Below are positions 48,228 through 56,558 of a stretch of DNA of 64,000 nucleotides, piece by piece. The notes under the pieces were generated by a model that worked only from the letters and a program-made list of their open reading frames with translations, was not told where the DNA came from and did not search any database. The translations under genes were made by a program, and so were the position numbers. The stretch comes from Burkholderia sp. (GTDB lineage: Bacteria; Pseudomonadota; Gammaproteobacteria; Burkholderiales; Burkholderiaceae): contig CP144361.1 of assembly GCA_040954445.1 (NCBI GenBank), positions 930,001 through 994,000 on the forward strand, in the 5' to 3' direction. Each line of letters begins with the position of its first letter. Position 1 is the stretch's first letter.

Positions 48228-48389
48228 GGTGTTGTTGCATAAATCGAGCGCGAGGACGTAATAGAACGGATTGCGGACCTCGCTCGTCCGCAATCCGTTC
48301 ATATCGCCTGAAATTATTGATCCGAAATTCGTGATCAATATGCCCGTCGATGCCATTGCGTCCTCACGCTCAATTTATGCAACAACGCC
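48228..48389. mobile_element. ISx-derived foldback mini-element
   Basis: Two ISx right ends joined head to head: both outer ends are ISx right tips (GGTGTTGTTGCATAAATCGA and its complement), and the centre pairs AACGGATTGCGGAC with GTCCGCAATCCGTT. About 162 bp including a 22-bp TA-flanked insert. It has no coding part but both ends a transposase could bind. Confidence 0.85.
48317..48338. repeat. 22-bp minimal TTGATC insert with exact TA duplication
   Basis: TTGATCCGAAATTCGTGATC followed by AA, with TA on both sides. Other ISx copies read AAATTATGCCC here; this one reads AAATTA, the insert, then TATGCCC. This shows precise insertion at TA. Confidence 0.85.
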
Positions 48390-48451
48390 ACACCGGGAAG
48401 AGAATCACTTGTAATTACTGAAAGGCGCACAAAATAGGGTATGATACGTGC

Positions 48452-48564
48452 TTGATCCGCAATTCGTGATCTTGAAATTAGAAAATCGTCTCTCATGTCT
48501 CATGTTGCCATGTCCTCACATGAGGGACGACTTCAAAATTTCAAGATCACGAATTTTTGATCAA
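48452..48564 (+). repeat. TTGATC repeat family, full copy B
   Basis: 113 bp from TTGATCCGCAATTCGTGATC to GATCAA, with TA after. The centre contains TGTCCTCACATGAGGGACG. It lies 25 bp before the RAYT-like gene and so must carry or displace its promoter. Confidence 0.87.
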
Positions 48565-48589
48565 TAACGCGACTAAATGGACATTCAGC

Positions 48590-49282
48590 ATGGCACGGCT
48601 AGCACGACTCTATGTTCCCGAACAGCCGCAGCACGTCATCCTGCGCGGTCTGGATCAGCAGTCTTCGTTCGTCGACGATCAGGATTACGAGTTGTTCATC
48701 GATTGCCTGAAGGCGGCGGCGCGCGATCATCAACTGGCGGTGCATGCCTATGTACTGCTGCCATGGCAGGTGCAACTGCTCGTCACTCCGAGCGACGAGG
48801 CGAGCCTGCCCAAGGGGATGCAGGCGGTGGGACGACGTTATGTGGCGCATTTCAACCGCCGCTACTCGCGTCGCGGCGCGCTGTGGGAAGGCCGTTACCG
48901 CGCCACCGTGATCGAAGGCGAGCGCTACTTCCTTCTCACCAGCCGCGTGGTAGAGTTGGGCCCAGTGCGCGCGCAACTGGTTCAGGCGACCGAAGCCTAT
49001 CGCTGGTCGAGCTACCACCACCACATTGGCCTGACCGTCGACAGCCTGATCACTGACCACCCACTCTACTGGGCGCTCGGCAACACGCCGAGCGAACGGC
49101 AGCGCGCCTACAAGGAACTCTGCGAGCAGCCACTCGACGAGCGCCAGACCGAGCAGCTCCAGCAAGCTACCCTGAAAGGCTGGGTGCTGGGCGGCGAGAC
49201 CTACCGGGAATGGGCGGCGCGTACTGCCAATCGACGTGTTTCACCTCTGCCGCGCGGTCGGCCGCGCAAGTTACGTGTGTAG
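48590..49282 (+). CDS. Y1-transposase-like (RAYT) protein with degenerate HUH motif
   Basis: 230 residues. It has the fold signature of REP-associated tyrosine transposases: MARLARLYVPEQPQHVILRG, VDDQDYELFIDCLKAAARD, VHAYVLLP, VGRRYVAHFNRRYSRRGALW, EGRYRATVI and YRWSSYHHH. Active family members have His-x-His in MPNHVHLL; here it is WQVQLL (Gln60, Gln62), although the Tyr in the RRYVAHFN helix (Tyr84) is kept. So metal binding and nicking are probably lost, and the protein may have another role or be inert. No REP repeats were seen around it. Confidence 0.83.
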   Translation: MARLARLYVPEQPQHVILRGLDQQSSFVDDQDYELFIDCLKAAARDHQLAVHAYVLLPWQVQLLVTPSDEASLPKGMQAVGRRYVAHFNRRYSRRGALWEGRYRATVIEGERYFLLTSRVVELGPVRAQLVQATEAYRWSSYHHHIGLTVDSLITDHPLYWALGNTPSERQRAYKELCEQPLDERQTEQLQQATLKGWVLGGETYREWAARTANRRVSPLPRGRPRKLRV

Positions 49283-49320
49283 CGGATCCGGTTGTTCAAA
49301 CACGCTTTTGCGATTAGGCA
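49278..49320 (+). repeat. Dispersed sequence shared with 61971-62035, left part
   Basis: GTGTAGCGGATCCGGTTGTT and CACGCTTTTGCGATTAG match GTGTAGCCGATCCGGTTATT and TACGCTTTTGCGATCAA at 61.97 kb. The match resumes beyond the ISx insertion (50447-50480, AAGAGGCTG). The unit overlaps the stop of the RAYT-like gene. Confidence 0.55.
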
Positions 49321-50446
49321 GGCGTTGTTGCATAAATCGAGCGAGATCCGTTGACGTTTACGCGCAACGATCGCGGGGCCAGCCCCCTATCAAGTCAGAT
49401 TCCAGAGTAACTGCTTAATTTTTGACAAGAAAATGTGCAAGGACATACACAAGACAGGTGAGCCGAAGGCACGCTACCGTCTCAGGAATTGGGCGGCCTA
49501 TAATGAAGGCCTGATCAACCGGGGGAACGTAACAATATGGATAGATGAAGCCGTCCTTGCCAGAATACCCGATGCCATACCCACACGTGGTCGCCCGTGT
49601 CTATACGGCGATACGCTGATTCAGACATTACTTGGCGTGAAGACCGTCTATCGACTGACGTTGCGCGCCCTGCAAGGTTTCACCCAAAGTCTGCGCGATC
49701 TGGCCTTTCCGAGCTTGCCGGTGCCGAATTACACCACGCTCTGTCGCCGGGCAAAAACGCTTGATGTCGAACTGCCGATCCTTGGTGACAATGAACCGAT
49801 CTATCTGGTTGTCGACAGCACCGGTCTGAAGGTCTATGGAGAAGGTGAATGGAAGGTGCGCCAGCACAGCTACTCGAAGCGGCGCACGTGGCGTAAAGTC
49901 CATCTCGCACTCAACGCGAATACGGGTCAAGTGCATGCCGCGCTAATGACGAATCAGAATGTGGCTGACGGTGACGCTCTGGCCAAGTTGCTCGACCAAA
50001 TTCCACGCGAAGAACAACAAATCGATGTCATCGGCGGTGATGGTGCCTACGACACCAAGCCATGCCATGCGGCCATTGCTGCACGCAGTGCTATTCCTTC
50101 GATTCCGCCACGCGAGGGTGCCGTTCATTGGCCAGCGGATATGCCCGGTGCGGCGTGGTGTAATGGCGCGGTTGATGCAATTGCCCGTGACGGTCGTCGA
50201 GAATGGAAGCAAGACAGTGGCTACCACCGGCGATCGCTTGCCGAGAATGCGATGTATCGGTTCAAGACCCTCACCGGCAACTGTCTCTGGGCGCGTCACA
50301 TCGACTCGCAGGCGACCGAGGTCTCCATTCGCGTCGGCGTCATCAACCGTATGGCGGACCTCGCTCGTCCGCAATCCGTTCGTATTGCCTAAAATTATGC
50401 CCGTCGATGCTGTTGCATCCTCACACTCGATTTATGCAACAACGCC
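49321..50446 (+). mobile_element. ISx, complete copy with near-perfect 9-bp duplication
   Basis: 1126 bp. GATTAGGCA before and GATTAGTCA after: one mismatch in nine. Both ends intact. Confidence 0.94.
49433..50392 (+). CDS. ISx transposase, intact
   Basis: 319 residues starting MCKDIHKTGEPK. Full DDE set (VDSTGLK, GGDGAYD, LAENAMYRFK). One added Gln (REEQQIDVIG) and variants QHSYSKRRTW and AAWCNGAVD show a separate sublineage. Confidence 0.93.
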   Translation: MCKDIHKTGEPKARYRLRNWAAYNEGLINRGNVTIWIDEAVLARIPDAIPTRGRPCLYGDTLIQTLLGVKTVYRLTLRALQGFTQSLRDLAFPSLPVPNYTTLCRRAKTLDVELPILGDNEPIYLVVDSTGLKVYGEGEWKVRQHSYSKRRTWRKVHLALNANTGQVHAALMTNQNVADGDALAKLLDQIPREEQQIDVIGGDGAYDTKPCHAAIAARSAIPSIPPREGAVHWPADMPGAAWCNGAVDAIARDGRREWKQDSGYHRRSLAENAMYRFKTLTGNCLWARHIDSQATEVSIRVGVINRMADLARPQSVRIA

Positions 50447-50514
50447 GATTAGTCACGAGAGTTAAGAGGCTGGTCTGACGTGCTTCGATGGCTGATTTAC
50501 TCATATTATTAGAT

Positions 50515-50890
50515 CCGCAGACTTTGGGTGAAACCTTGCAGGGCGGGCGCAGCGTCAGTCGATAGACGGTCTTCACGCCAAGTAATGCCTGAATCAGCGC
50601 ATCGCCGTATAAACACGGGCGGCTACGTGTGGGTATTATCGGGTATTCTGGCCAGGACGGCTTCATCTATCCATATCGTCACGTTCCCACGGTTGATCAG
50701 GCCTGCATTATAGGCCGCCCAATTCCTGAGACGGTAGCGTGCCTTCGGCTCACCTGTCTTGTGTATTTCCTTGCGCATTTTTTGGAAAAAATTAGGCAGA
50801 TTACTCTGGAATCTGACTTGATAAAGGGCTATCCACGCGACCGTTGCGCGTAAACGTCAACGGATTTCGTTCGATTTATGCGACAGCACC
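50515..50890 (-). mobile_element. ISx 5' fragment, reversed, diverged
   Basis: First third of the transposase gene and the left end, with a decayed tip (TTTATGCGACAGCACC) and several insertions (GGGCGGGCGCAGCG). It ends 28 bp from the stop of the PLP enzyme gene. Confidence 0.82.
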
Positions 50891-50918
50891 CCCGGTGTAT
50901 TAGAATGAGCTCTTACGC

Positions 50919-52112
50919 TTATCCGAGCGTCGTGGTCAGTGCGCGTTCGATGTCGGCGCGCAGGTCCGCCTCCTCTTCCAGGCCGACATAGAGGCGCACC
51001 AGGGTGCCCTGCGACCAGTTTGGCCGCATTGAGGCGATATCGTAGGGCATTGCGAGACTGTGCGCTCCGCCCCAGCTCCAGCCGATTGGGAACAGTGCGA
51101 GCGCCTCGACAAAACGGTCAATCTGCTCAGCACGATAACGCGCGTCGAACACCACTGAAAATAGCCCACCGGCACCCGTGAAGTCACGCACGAAAGCTTC
51201 GTGGCCCGGGCAGTCGGGCAGCTCGGGATGGAGCACCGAGGTGATTTCGGGGCGCGTCTTCAACCACTTGGCCAGCGCTAAAGCGCTGCGGCTATGCGCA
51301 TCGAAGCGAAGCCGCATGTTCGGAAGGTTGCGCAGAATCAGCGAGCAGTCGTCGGCCGACACGCCTAGGCCGGTGCGCATGCGCGCCAGCTTAAGCCGCT
51401 CGTGGACCGAGCGCTCGAGCGTGATGGTTGCGCCCATCAACACGTCGCTGCCGCCCGACTGGTACTTGGTCAGCGCCTGCACCGAGATATCGACATCGTG
51501 CTCGAAGGGCTTGAACGCCAGGCCTGCCGAATAGGTGTTGTCGATCGCAGTGATTACGCTGTGCGCGCGCGCCACTGCGGTGATGGCTCGCACGTCCGGC
51601 ACTTCCATGGTCACCGAGCCCGGCGCCTCCAGCCACAGCAGGCGGGTCTCGGGGTGGATCAGCTCGGCGATACCGGTGCCGATCAGCGGATCGTAGAAAC
51701 GCACGCTGATGCCGAAATCACGCGCCAGCCAGTTGGCGAGATCGGCGTTGGGGCTGTAGGCGTTGTGCGGGACTAGTACGTCTTCGCCGCTCTTCACGAT
51801 GCCGAAGTAGACGTTCATGATTGAGGCCAGCCCCGAAGGCTGTAGCAGTGCGTGCACGCCGCCCTCGATCACAGCCAGCTGGCGCGCAAGTTCGAGCGAG
51901 GTGGGCGTGGCGTGCAGGCCGTAGCACCACTTTGCGTCCTCGCGCCAGTCGAGTGCGCGCATTGTCGAGAGATCGGGGAAGACGACGGTCGAGGCGCGTG
52001 CTACCGGCGTGACTAACGAGGCCCAGCCAGCAGGAAGTTTGCCTTCGGGCTGGACGATGCGGGTCTGGAGAGCGCGTGGCGAAGAGGTATCGGTCATATG
52101 ATGGGAAGACAT
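50919..52112 (-). CDS. Cys/Met-metabolism PLP enzyme (cystathionine beta-lyase type)
   Basis: 397 residues. Fold type I PLP enzyme of the cystathionine beta/gamma-lyase family; the closest named role is cystathionine beta-lyase in methionine synthesis. Features are WCYGLHATPTSLELARQLAV (substrate-binding Tyr), LQPSGLASIMNVYFG, AIDNTYSAGLAFKPFEHDVD with the cofactor Asp, and the cofactor Lys in VQALTKYQSGGSDVLMGA. ATG at 52112 (MSSHHMTDT) or 52097 (MTDTSS) are both possible. Its upstream DNA is cut by debris and ISx 49 bp away. Confidence 0.88.
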   Translation of the reverse strand: MSSHHMTDTSSPRALQTRIVQPEGKLPAGWASLVTPVARASTVVFPDLSTMRALDWREDAKWCYGLHATPTSLELARQLAVIEGGVHALLQPSGLASIMNVYFGIVKSGEDVLVPHNAYSPNADLANWLARDFGISVRFYDPLIGTGIAELIHPETRLLWLEAPGSVTMEVPDVRAITAVARAHSVITAIDNTYSAGLAFKPFEHDVDISVQALTKYQSGGSDVLMGATITLERSVHERLKLARMRTGLGVSADDCSLILRNLPNMRLRFDAHSRSALALAKWLKTRPEITSVLHPELPDCPGHEAFVRDFTGAGGLFSVVFDARYRAEQIDRFVEALALFPIGWSWGGAHSLAMPYDIASMRPNWSQGTLVRLYVGLEEEADLRADIERALTTTLG

Positions 52113-52117
52113 AGCGG

Positions 52118-52160
52118 TTTCAAAAGTGAAGTACAACACACCGCTGGTTACTGACAGGTA
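52118..52160 (-). repeat. Possible IS30 tip remnant upstream of the PLP enzyme gene
   Basis: AAAAGTGAAGTACAACACACC resembles (in parts) the AAAAGTGAAGTGCAATACACC at 63857, the end of the IS30 relic. ISx follows at 52161. Confidence 0.45.
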
Positions 52161-53288
52161 GGCGTTGTTGCATAAATCGAGCGTGAGGACGCAATGGCAT
52201 CGACGGGCATAATTTCAGGCGATACGAACAGATTGCGGACGAGCGAGATCCGCCATGCGGTTGATGACGCCGACGCGAACGGAGACCTCGGTCGCCTGCG
52301 AGGCGATGTGACGCGCCCAGAGACAGTTGCCGGTGAGGGTCTTGAACCGATACATCGCATTCTCGGCAAGCGATCGCCGGTGGTAGCCACTTTCTTGCTT
52401 CCATTCTCGACGACCGTCACGGGCAATTGCATCAACCGCGCCATTACGCCACGCCGCGCCGGGCATATCCGCTGGCCAATGAACGGCACCCTCGCGTGGC
52501 GGAATCGAAGGAATAGCACTGCGTGCAGCAATGGCCGCATGGCATGGCTTGGTGTCGTAGGCACCATCACCGCCGATGACATCGATTTGTTCTTCGCGTG
52601 GAATCTGGTCGAGCAACTGGGCCAGAGCGTCACCGTCAGCCACATTTTGATTCGTCATTAGCGCGGCATGCACTTGACCCGTATTTGCGTTGAGCGCGAG
52701 ATGGACTTTACGCCACGTGCGCCGCTTCGAGTAGCCGTGCTGGCGCACCTTCCATTCACCTTCTCCATAGACCTTCAGACCGGTGCTGTCGACAACCAGA
52801 TGGATCGGTTCATTGTCACGAAGGATCGGCAGTTCGACATCAAGCGTTTTTGCCCGGCGACAGAGCGTGGTGTAATTCGGAACCGGCAAGCTCGGAAAGG
52901 CCAGATCGCGCAGACTTTGGGTGAAACCTTGCAGGGCGCGCAACGTCAGTCGATAGACGGTCTTCACGCCAATTAATGCCTGAATCAGCGTATCGCCGTA
53001 TAGACACGGGCGACCACGTGTGGGTATGGCATCGGGTATTCTGGCAAGGACGGCTTCATCTATCCAATCTATCCATATTGTTATGTTCCCCCGGTTGATC
53101 AGGCCTGCATTATAGGCCGCCCAATTCCTGACACGGTAGCGTGTCTTCGGCTTACCTGTCTTGTGTATGTCCTTGCGCATTTTTTTGGCAAAAAATAGGC
53201 AGTTACTCTGGAATCTGATTTGATAGGGGGCTGTCCCCGTGACCGTTGCGCGTAAACGTCACAGGCTCTCGCTAGATTTATGCAACGA
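52161..53288 (-). mobile_element. ISx, nearly complete, left tip decayed
   Basis: The right tip (52161) is intact; the left end at 53270-53288 reads TTTATGCAACGATTC instead of the normal ATGCAACAACGCC. Mobility is doubtful although the transposase is open. Confidence 0.9.
52215..53180 (-). CDS. ISx transposase, open frame with 3-residue duplication
   Basis: 321 residues. ITIWIDWIDEAVL shows a 9-bp duplication of the WID codons. DDE residues are kept. Start MRKDIHKTGKPKTRYRVRNW, which it shares with the decayed copy at 41292. Confidence 0.92.
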   Translation of the reverse strand: MRKDIHKTGKPKTRYRVRNWAAYNAGLINRGNITIWIDWIDEAVLARIPDAIPTRGRPCLYGDTLIQALIGVKTVYRLTLRALQGFTQSLRDLAFPSLPVPNYTTLCRRAKTLDVELPILRDNEPIHLVVDSTGLKVYGEGEWKVRQHGYSKRRTWRKVHLALNANTGQVHAALMTNQNVADGDALAQLLDQIPREEQIDVIGGDGAYDTKPCHAAIAARSAIPSIPPREGAVHWPADMPGAAWRNGAVDAIARDGRREWKQESGYHRRSLAENAMYRFKTLTGNCLWARHIASQATEVSVRVGVINRMADLARPQSVRIA

Positions 53289-53353
53289 TTCACTGTGCCA
53301 GTGCTCCAGCATACCCACGCTCCTCGTGTTTCTGCGGTGGCTTCCCTTACACA

Positions 53354-53677
53354 TCAGGCCTTGTCGTGCTTTCCGAGATGCAGCTCGCAGGCCTCGGTTA
53401 TAACCAGCTCATTGTCGCGCGCGAAATTCATCACGAAATCGAAGGCCATAGGTTCGAGCTCGCGCAGGCGCGAGTCGACGATCACGCATTTGACGCCTCT
53501 GATGATGGTCGGGCGCACGTACAGCGAATACTTCATATAAGCATTGCGTCCGCTGGCACCCGGTCCGAACTGGGCCATCACGCCAGCAAGCCGCTCCGAC
53601 CAGTCGCTGGGGCGAAACGTCTTCCCTTCTTTCGTGATACCTTGAATACAGAATTCGGTCGGGAGTGTTTCTGCCAT
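53354..53677 (-). CDS. DUF3579 family protein
   Basis: 107 residues, conserved in Betaproteobacteria and of unknown function. Visible parts are MAETLPTEFCIQGITKEGK, FRPSDWSERLAGVMAQFGPG, MKYSLYVRPTIIRGVKCVIV and FARDNELVITEACELH. I chose ATG at 53677; a longer upstream frame is only GC-rich open sequence. It is divergent from argF, as in related genomes. Confidence 0.85.
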   Translation of the reverse strand: MAETLPTEFCIQGITKEGKTFRPSDWSERLAGVMAQFGPGASGRNAYMKYSLYVRPTIIRGVKCVIVDSRLRELEPMAFDFVMNFARDNELVITEACELHLGKHDKA

Positions 53678-54155
53678 GAAGGATCCCAGGGGATGGGGCC
53701 GACGGGTCGGACGCTGCCGGGCGGAAACGGGGCTCGTCGGTCGCGCATGCCCGCTGCGGAATGTTGTGCCCCGCCCACCTCGCCCGCTCGGGGATCGATG
53801 CGAACGCGGCGCGGAACACGCCTCCATACGCTCGCGCGTGGGCACCGCCCATACCCGGAGGAAACGTGATCTGCCAGACTTCGGAAAACTGCACCAGTCA
53901 ATTATAATAGCGCGTCGCCGCATCTAGCGGGGCGCCACTAGCGGCGTCACAAGCGCGCCTGCCCGGATGCTACATCGCATCGCGCCCCGCTGGGCGCGCC
54001 TTGGGCGGCACGTTCCCCCCGGCCACGTGCCGGCGAAGCCTTGGCACGCGGGGGAGAACGCCCGCGCCCTGCCGACGCGGCTCGTCAAAGCCGGGAAAAT
54101 CCTTTATGCTGGCTCGGCTTATCACTTTACGACGGCGGGTGCCGCGTTTCGTTTC
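53678..54155. other. Divergent intergenic region between DUF3579 gene and argF
   Basis: 478 bp, GC-rich, with no supported gene. TATAAT at 53903-53908 (plus strand) is the best -10 box, with a weak -35. CTTTATGCTGG near 54100 is another possible start signal for argF. Confidence 0.4.
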
Positions 54156-55085
54156 ATGATCGCTAAAACCATTCGTCACTACTTGCAGTTTAAGGATTTC
54201 TCGCTGGGAGACTATGAGTACGTGCTGGAACGCACGGGTATCCTGAAGCGTAAATTCAAGAATTATGAGACCTACCACCCACTGCACGACCGCACACTGG
54301 CGATGATCTTTGAGAAGAACTCGACGCGCACGCGGCTCTCGTTCGAGGCCGGCATCTTCCAGCTCGGCGGCCATGCGGTGTTCATGAGCACGCGTGATAC
54401 CCAGCTTGGTCGCGGCGAGCCGGTCGAGGATTCGGCGCAGGTAATCTCGCGGATGGTCGACATCATCATGATCCGTACCTTCGACCAGAATGTCATCCAG
54501 CGCTTCGCCCACAATTCTCGGGTCCCGGTGATCAACGGCCTGACCAACGAATACCATCCCTGCCAGGTGCTAGCCGATATCTTCACCTACTATGAGCATC
54601 GTGGCCCGATCCACGGCAAGACCGTGGCCTGGGTGGGCGATGCGAATAACATGCTCTACACCTGGATCGAGGCGGCTAAGATCCTCGGCTTTAAGCTGCG
54701 CTTGTCTACGCCGCCGGGTTACGCGCTCGACATCAAGCTGGTGGACGCGGACAGCGCCTCGGCCTACAAGATCTGCGCCAATCCGGAGGAGGCCTGCCAC
54801 GGTGCCGACTTGATCACAACCGACGTGTGGACCAGCATGGGCTTCGAGACCGAGAATGAAGTGCGCAAACAGGCCTTCGCCGACTGGTACGTGGACGAGG
54901 AGATAATGGGTTTCGCTAATCCCGACGCGCTGTTCATGCACTGTCTGCCAGCCCATCGCGGCGAGGAAGTGACGACCGGGGTAATCGACGGCCCGCAGAG
55001 CGTGGTCTGGGACGAGGCGGAAAACCGCCTGCACGTGCAGAAGGCGCTAATGGAATTTCTGCTGCTCGGCAAGCTCAACCACTGA
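54156..55085 (+). CDS. argF: Ornithine carbamoyltransferase
   Basis: 309 residues. Joins carbamoyl phosphate to ornithine to form citrulline in arginine synthesis. Carbamoyl-phosphate motif EKNSTRTRLSFEAG, NGLTNEYHPCQVLAD, the ornithine region WVGDANNMLYTWIEAA, and HCLPAHRGEEVT with the catalytic Cys. ATG at 54156 (MIAKTIRHYLQFKD) is the family start. It depends on carbamoyl phosphate, whose carA subunit is encoded at 29.5 kb. Confidence 0.95.
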   Translation: MIAKTIRHYLQFKDFSLGDYEYVLERTGILKRKFKNYETYHPLHDRTLAMIFEKNSTRTRLSFEAGIFQLGGHAVFMSTRDTQLGRGEPVEDSAQVISRMVDIIMIRTFDQNVIQRFAHNSRVPVINGLTNEYHPCQVLADIFTYYEHRGPIHGKTVAWVGDANNMLYTWIEAAKILGFKLRLSTPPGYALDIKLVDADSASAYKICANPEEACHGADLITTDVWTSMGFETENEVRKQAFADWYVDEEIMGFANPDALFMHCLPAHRGEEVTTGVIDGPQSVVWDEAENRLHVQKALMEFLLLGKLNH

Positions 55086-55112
55086 GCCTTGGCTGGCCGG
55101 CCTGGAACGAAA

Positions 55113-55127
55113 GTCCCGAAGCGGGAC
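55113..55127 (+). terminator. Hairpin at the end of argF, directly abutted by ISx
   Basis: GTCCCG-AAG-CGGGAC, 27 bp past the argF stop. The T-run expected after it is replaced by the ISx tip, so the insertion seems to have hit just behind a terminator stem. Confidence 0.55.
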
Positions 55128-56252
55128 GGCGTTGTTGCATAAATCGAGCGAGATCCGTTGACGTTTACGCGCAACGGTCGCGGGGCCAGCCTCCTATCAA
55201 GTCAGATTCCAGAGTCACTGCCTAATTTTTGCCAAGAAAATGCGCAAGGACATACACAAGAAAGGTGAGCCGAAGGCACGCTACCGTGTCAGGAATTGGG
55301 CGGTTTATAATGAAGGCCTGATCAACCGGGGGAACGTAACAATATGGATAGATGAAGCCGTCCTTGCCAGAATACCCGATGCCATACCCACACGTGGTCG
55401 CCCGTGTCTATACGGCGATACGCTGATTCAGGCATTACTTGGCGTGAAGACCGTCTGTCGACTGACCTTGCGCGCCCTGCAAGGTTTCACCCAAAGTCTG
55501 CGCGATTTGGCCTTCCCGAGCTTGCCGGTGCCGAATTACACCACGCTCTGTCGCCGGGCAAAAACGCTTGATGTCGAACTGCCGATCCTTCGTGACAATG
55601 AACCGATCCATCTGGATGTCGACAGCACCGGTCTGAAGGTCTATGGAGAAGGTGAATGGAAGGTGCGCCAGCACGGCTACTCGAAGCGGCGCACGTGGCG
55701 TAAAGTCCATCTCGCGCTCAACGCGAATACAGGCCAAGTGCATGCCGCGCTAATGACGAATCAGAATGTGGCTGACGGTGACGCTCTGGCCAAGTTGCTC
55801 GACCAGATTCCACGCGAAGAACAAATCGATGTCATCGGCGGTGACGGTGCCTACGACACCAAACCATGCCATGCGGCCATTGCTGCACGCAGTGCTATTC
55901 CTTCGATGCCGCCACGCGAGGGTGCCGCTCATTGGCCAGCGGATATGCCCGGTGCGGCGTGGCGTAATGGCGCGGTTGATGCAATTGCCCGTGACGGTCG
56001 TCGAGAATGGAAGCAGCACAGTGGCTACCACCGGCGATCGCTTGCCGAGAATGCGATGTATCGGTTCAAGACCCTCACCGGCCACTGTCTCTGGGCGCGT
56101 CACATCGCCGCGCAGAGGCGACCGAGGTCGCCGTTCGCGTCGGCGTCATTAACCGCATGGCGGACCTCGCTCGTCCGCAATCCGTTCGTATCGCCTGAAT
56201 TATGCCCGTCCGATGCCATGGCGTCCTCACGTTCGATTTATGCAACAACGCC
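55128..56252 (+). mobile_element. ISx copy, transposase altered at the C-terminus
   Basis: Both ends intact. The transposase reads from 55240 past the catalytic Glu. Two extra bases at CGCAGAGGCGACC (near 56114) then change the last 30 or so residues. There is also VVD to DVD at the first catalytic strand. No duplication. Confidence 0.9.
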
Positions 56253-56558
56253 ATCCGGAAGGGGGCGCGGTCGACCGGTTGCCTATCCATCGGCCATCCA
56301 ATAGACTATGAAACCAATCAGAGCCTTTAGCTAACTGGTGATAAAATTCCAGTGCAAGGTGGAGTATCCCGCCGTGAAGCGCAGGGCTTCGTTTTGGCCG
56401 TTCGCCTGGGCAGCCGTTGTGTGTCGTTACGTACATTGCCGGTAGCTGTCCGCCTTGCGTAACTGGATCCTGCCGTCCCGCCGGGCTGGCAATCCGCCAA
56501 GCGGCGTACAATGCACTCGGCCCGCCCGATCAATCTGTACACACTTGACGGAAACTGT
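56253..56558 (+). other. Upstream region of glyA
   Basis: 306 bp without a supported gene. TACAAT at 56507-56512 is a likely -10 box about 46 bp before the glyA start, with no strong -35. I see no clear riboswitch fold. Confidence 0.4.

Noticed and set aside
53678..53923. An N-terminal extension of the DUF3579 protein (82 extra residues)
   Set aside because: It is Arg/Pro-rich readable GC-rich DNA with no family similarity; ATG at 53677 gives the normal family length.
56253..56558. A glycine or folate riboswitch before glyA
   Set aside because: I could not find conserved core sequences of known glycine or THF riboswitches; only a promoter-like TACAAT is supported.
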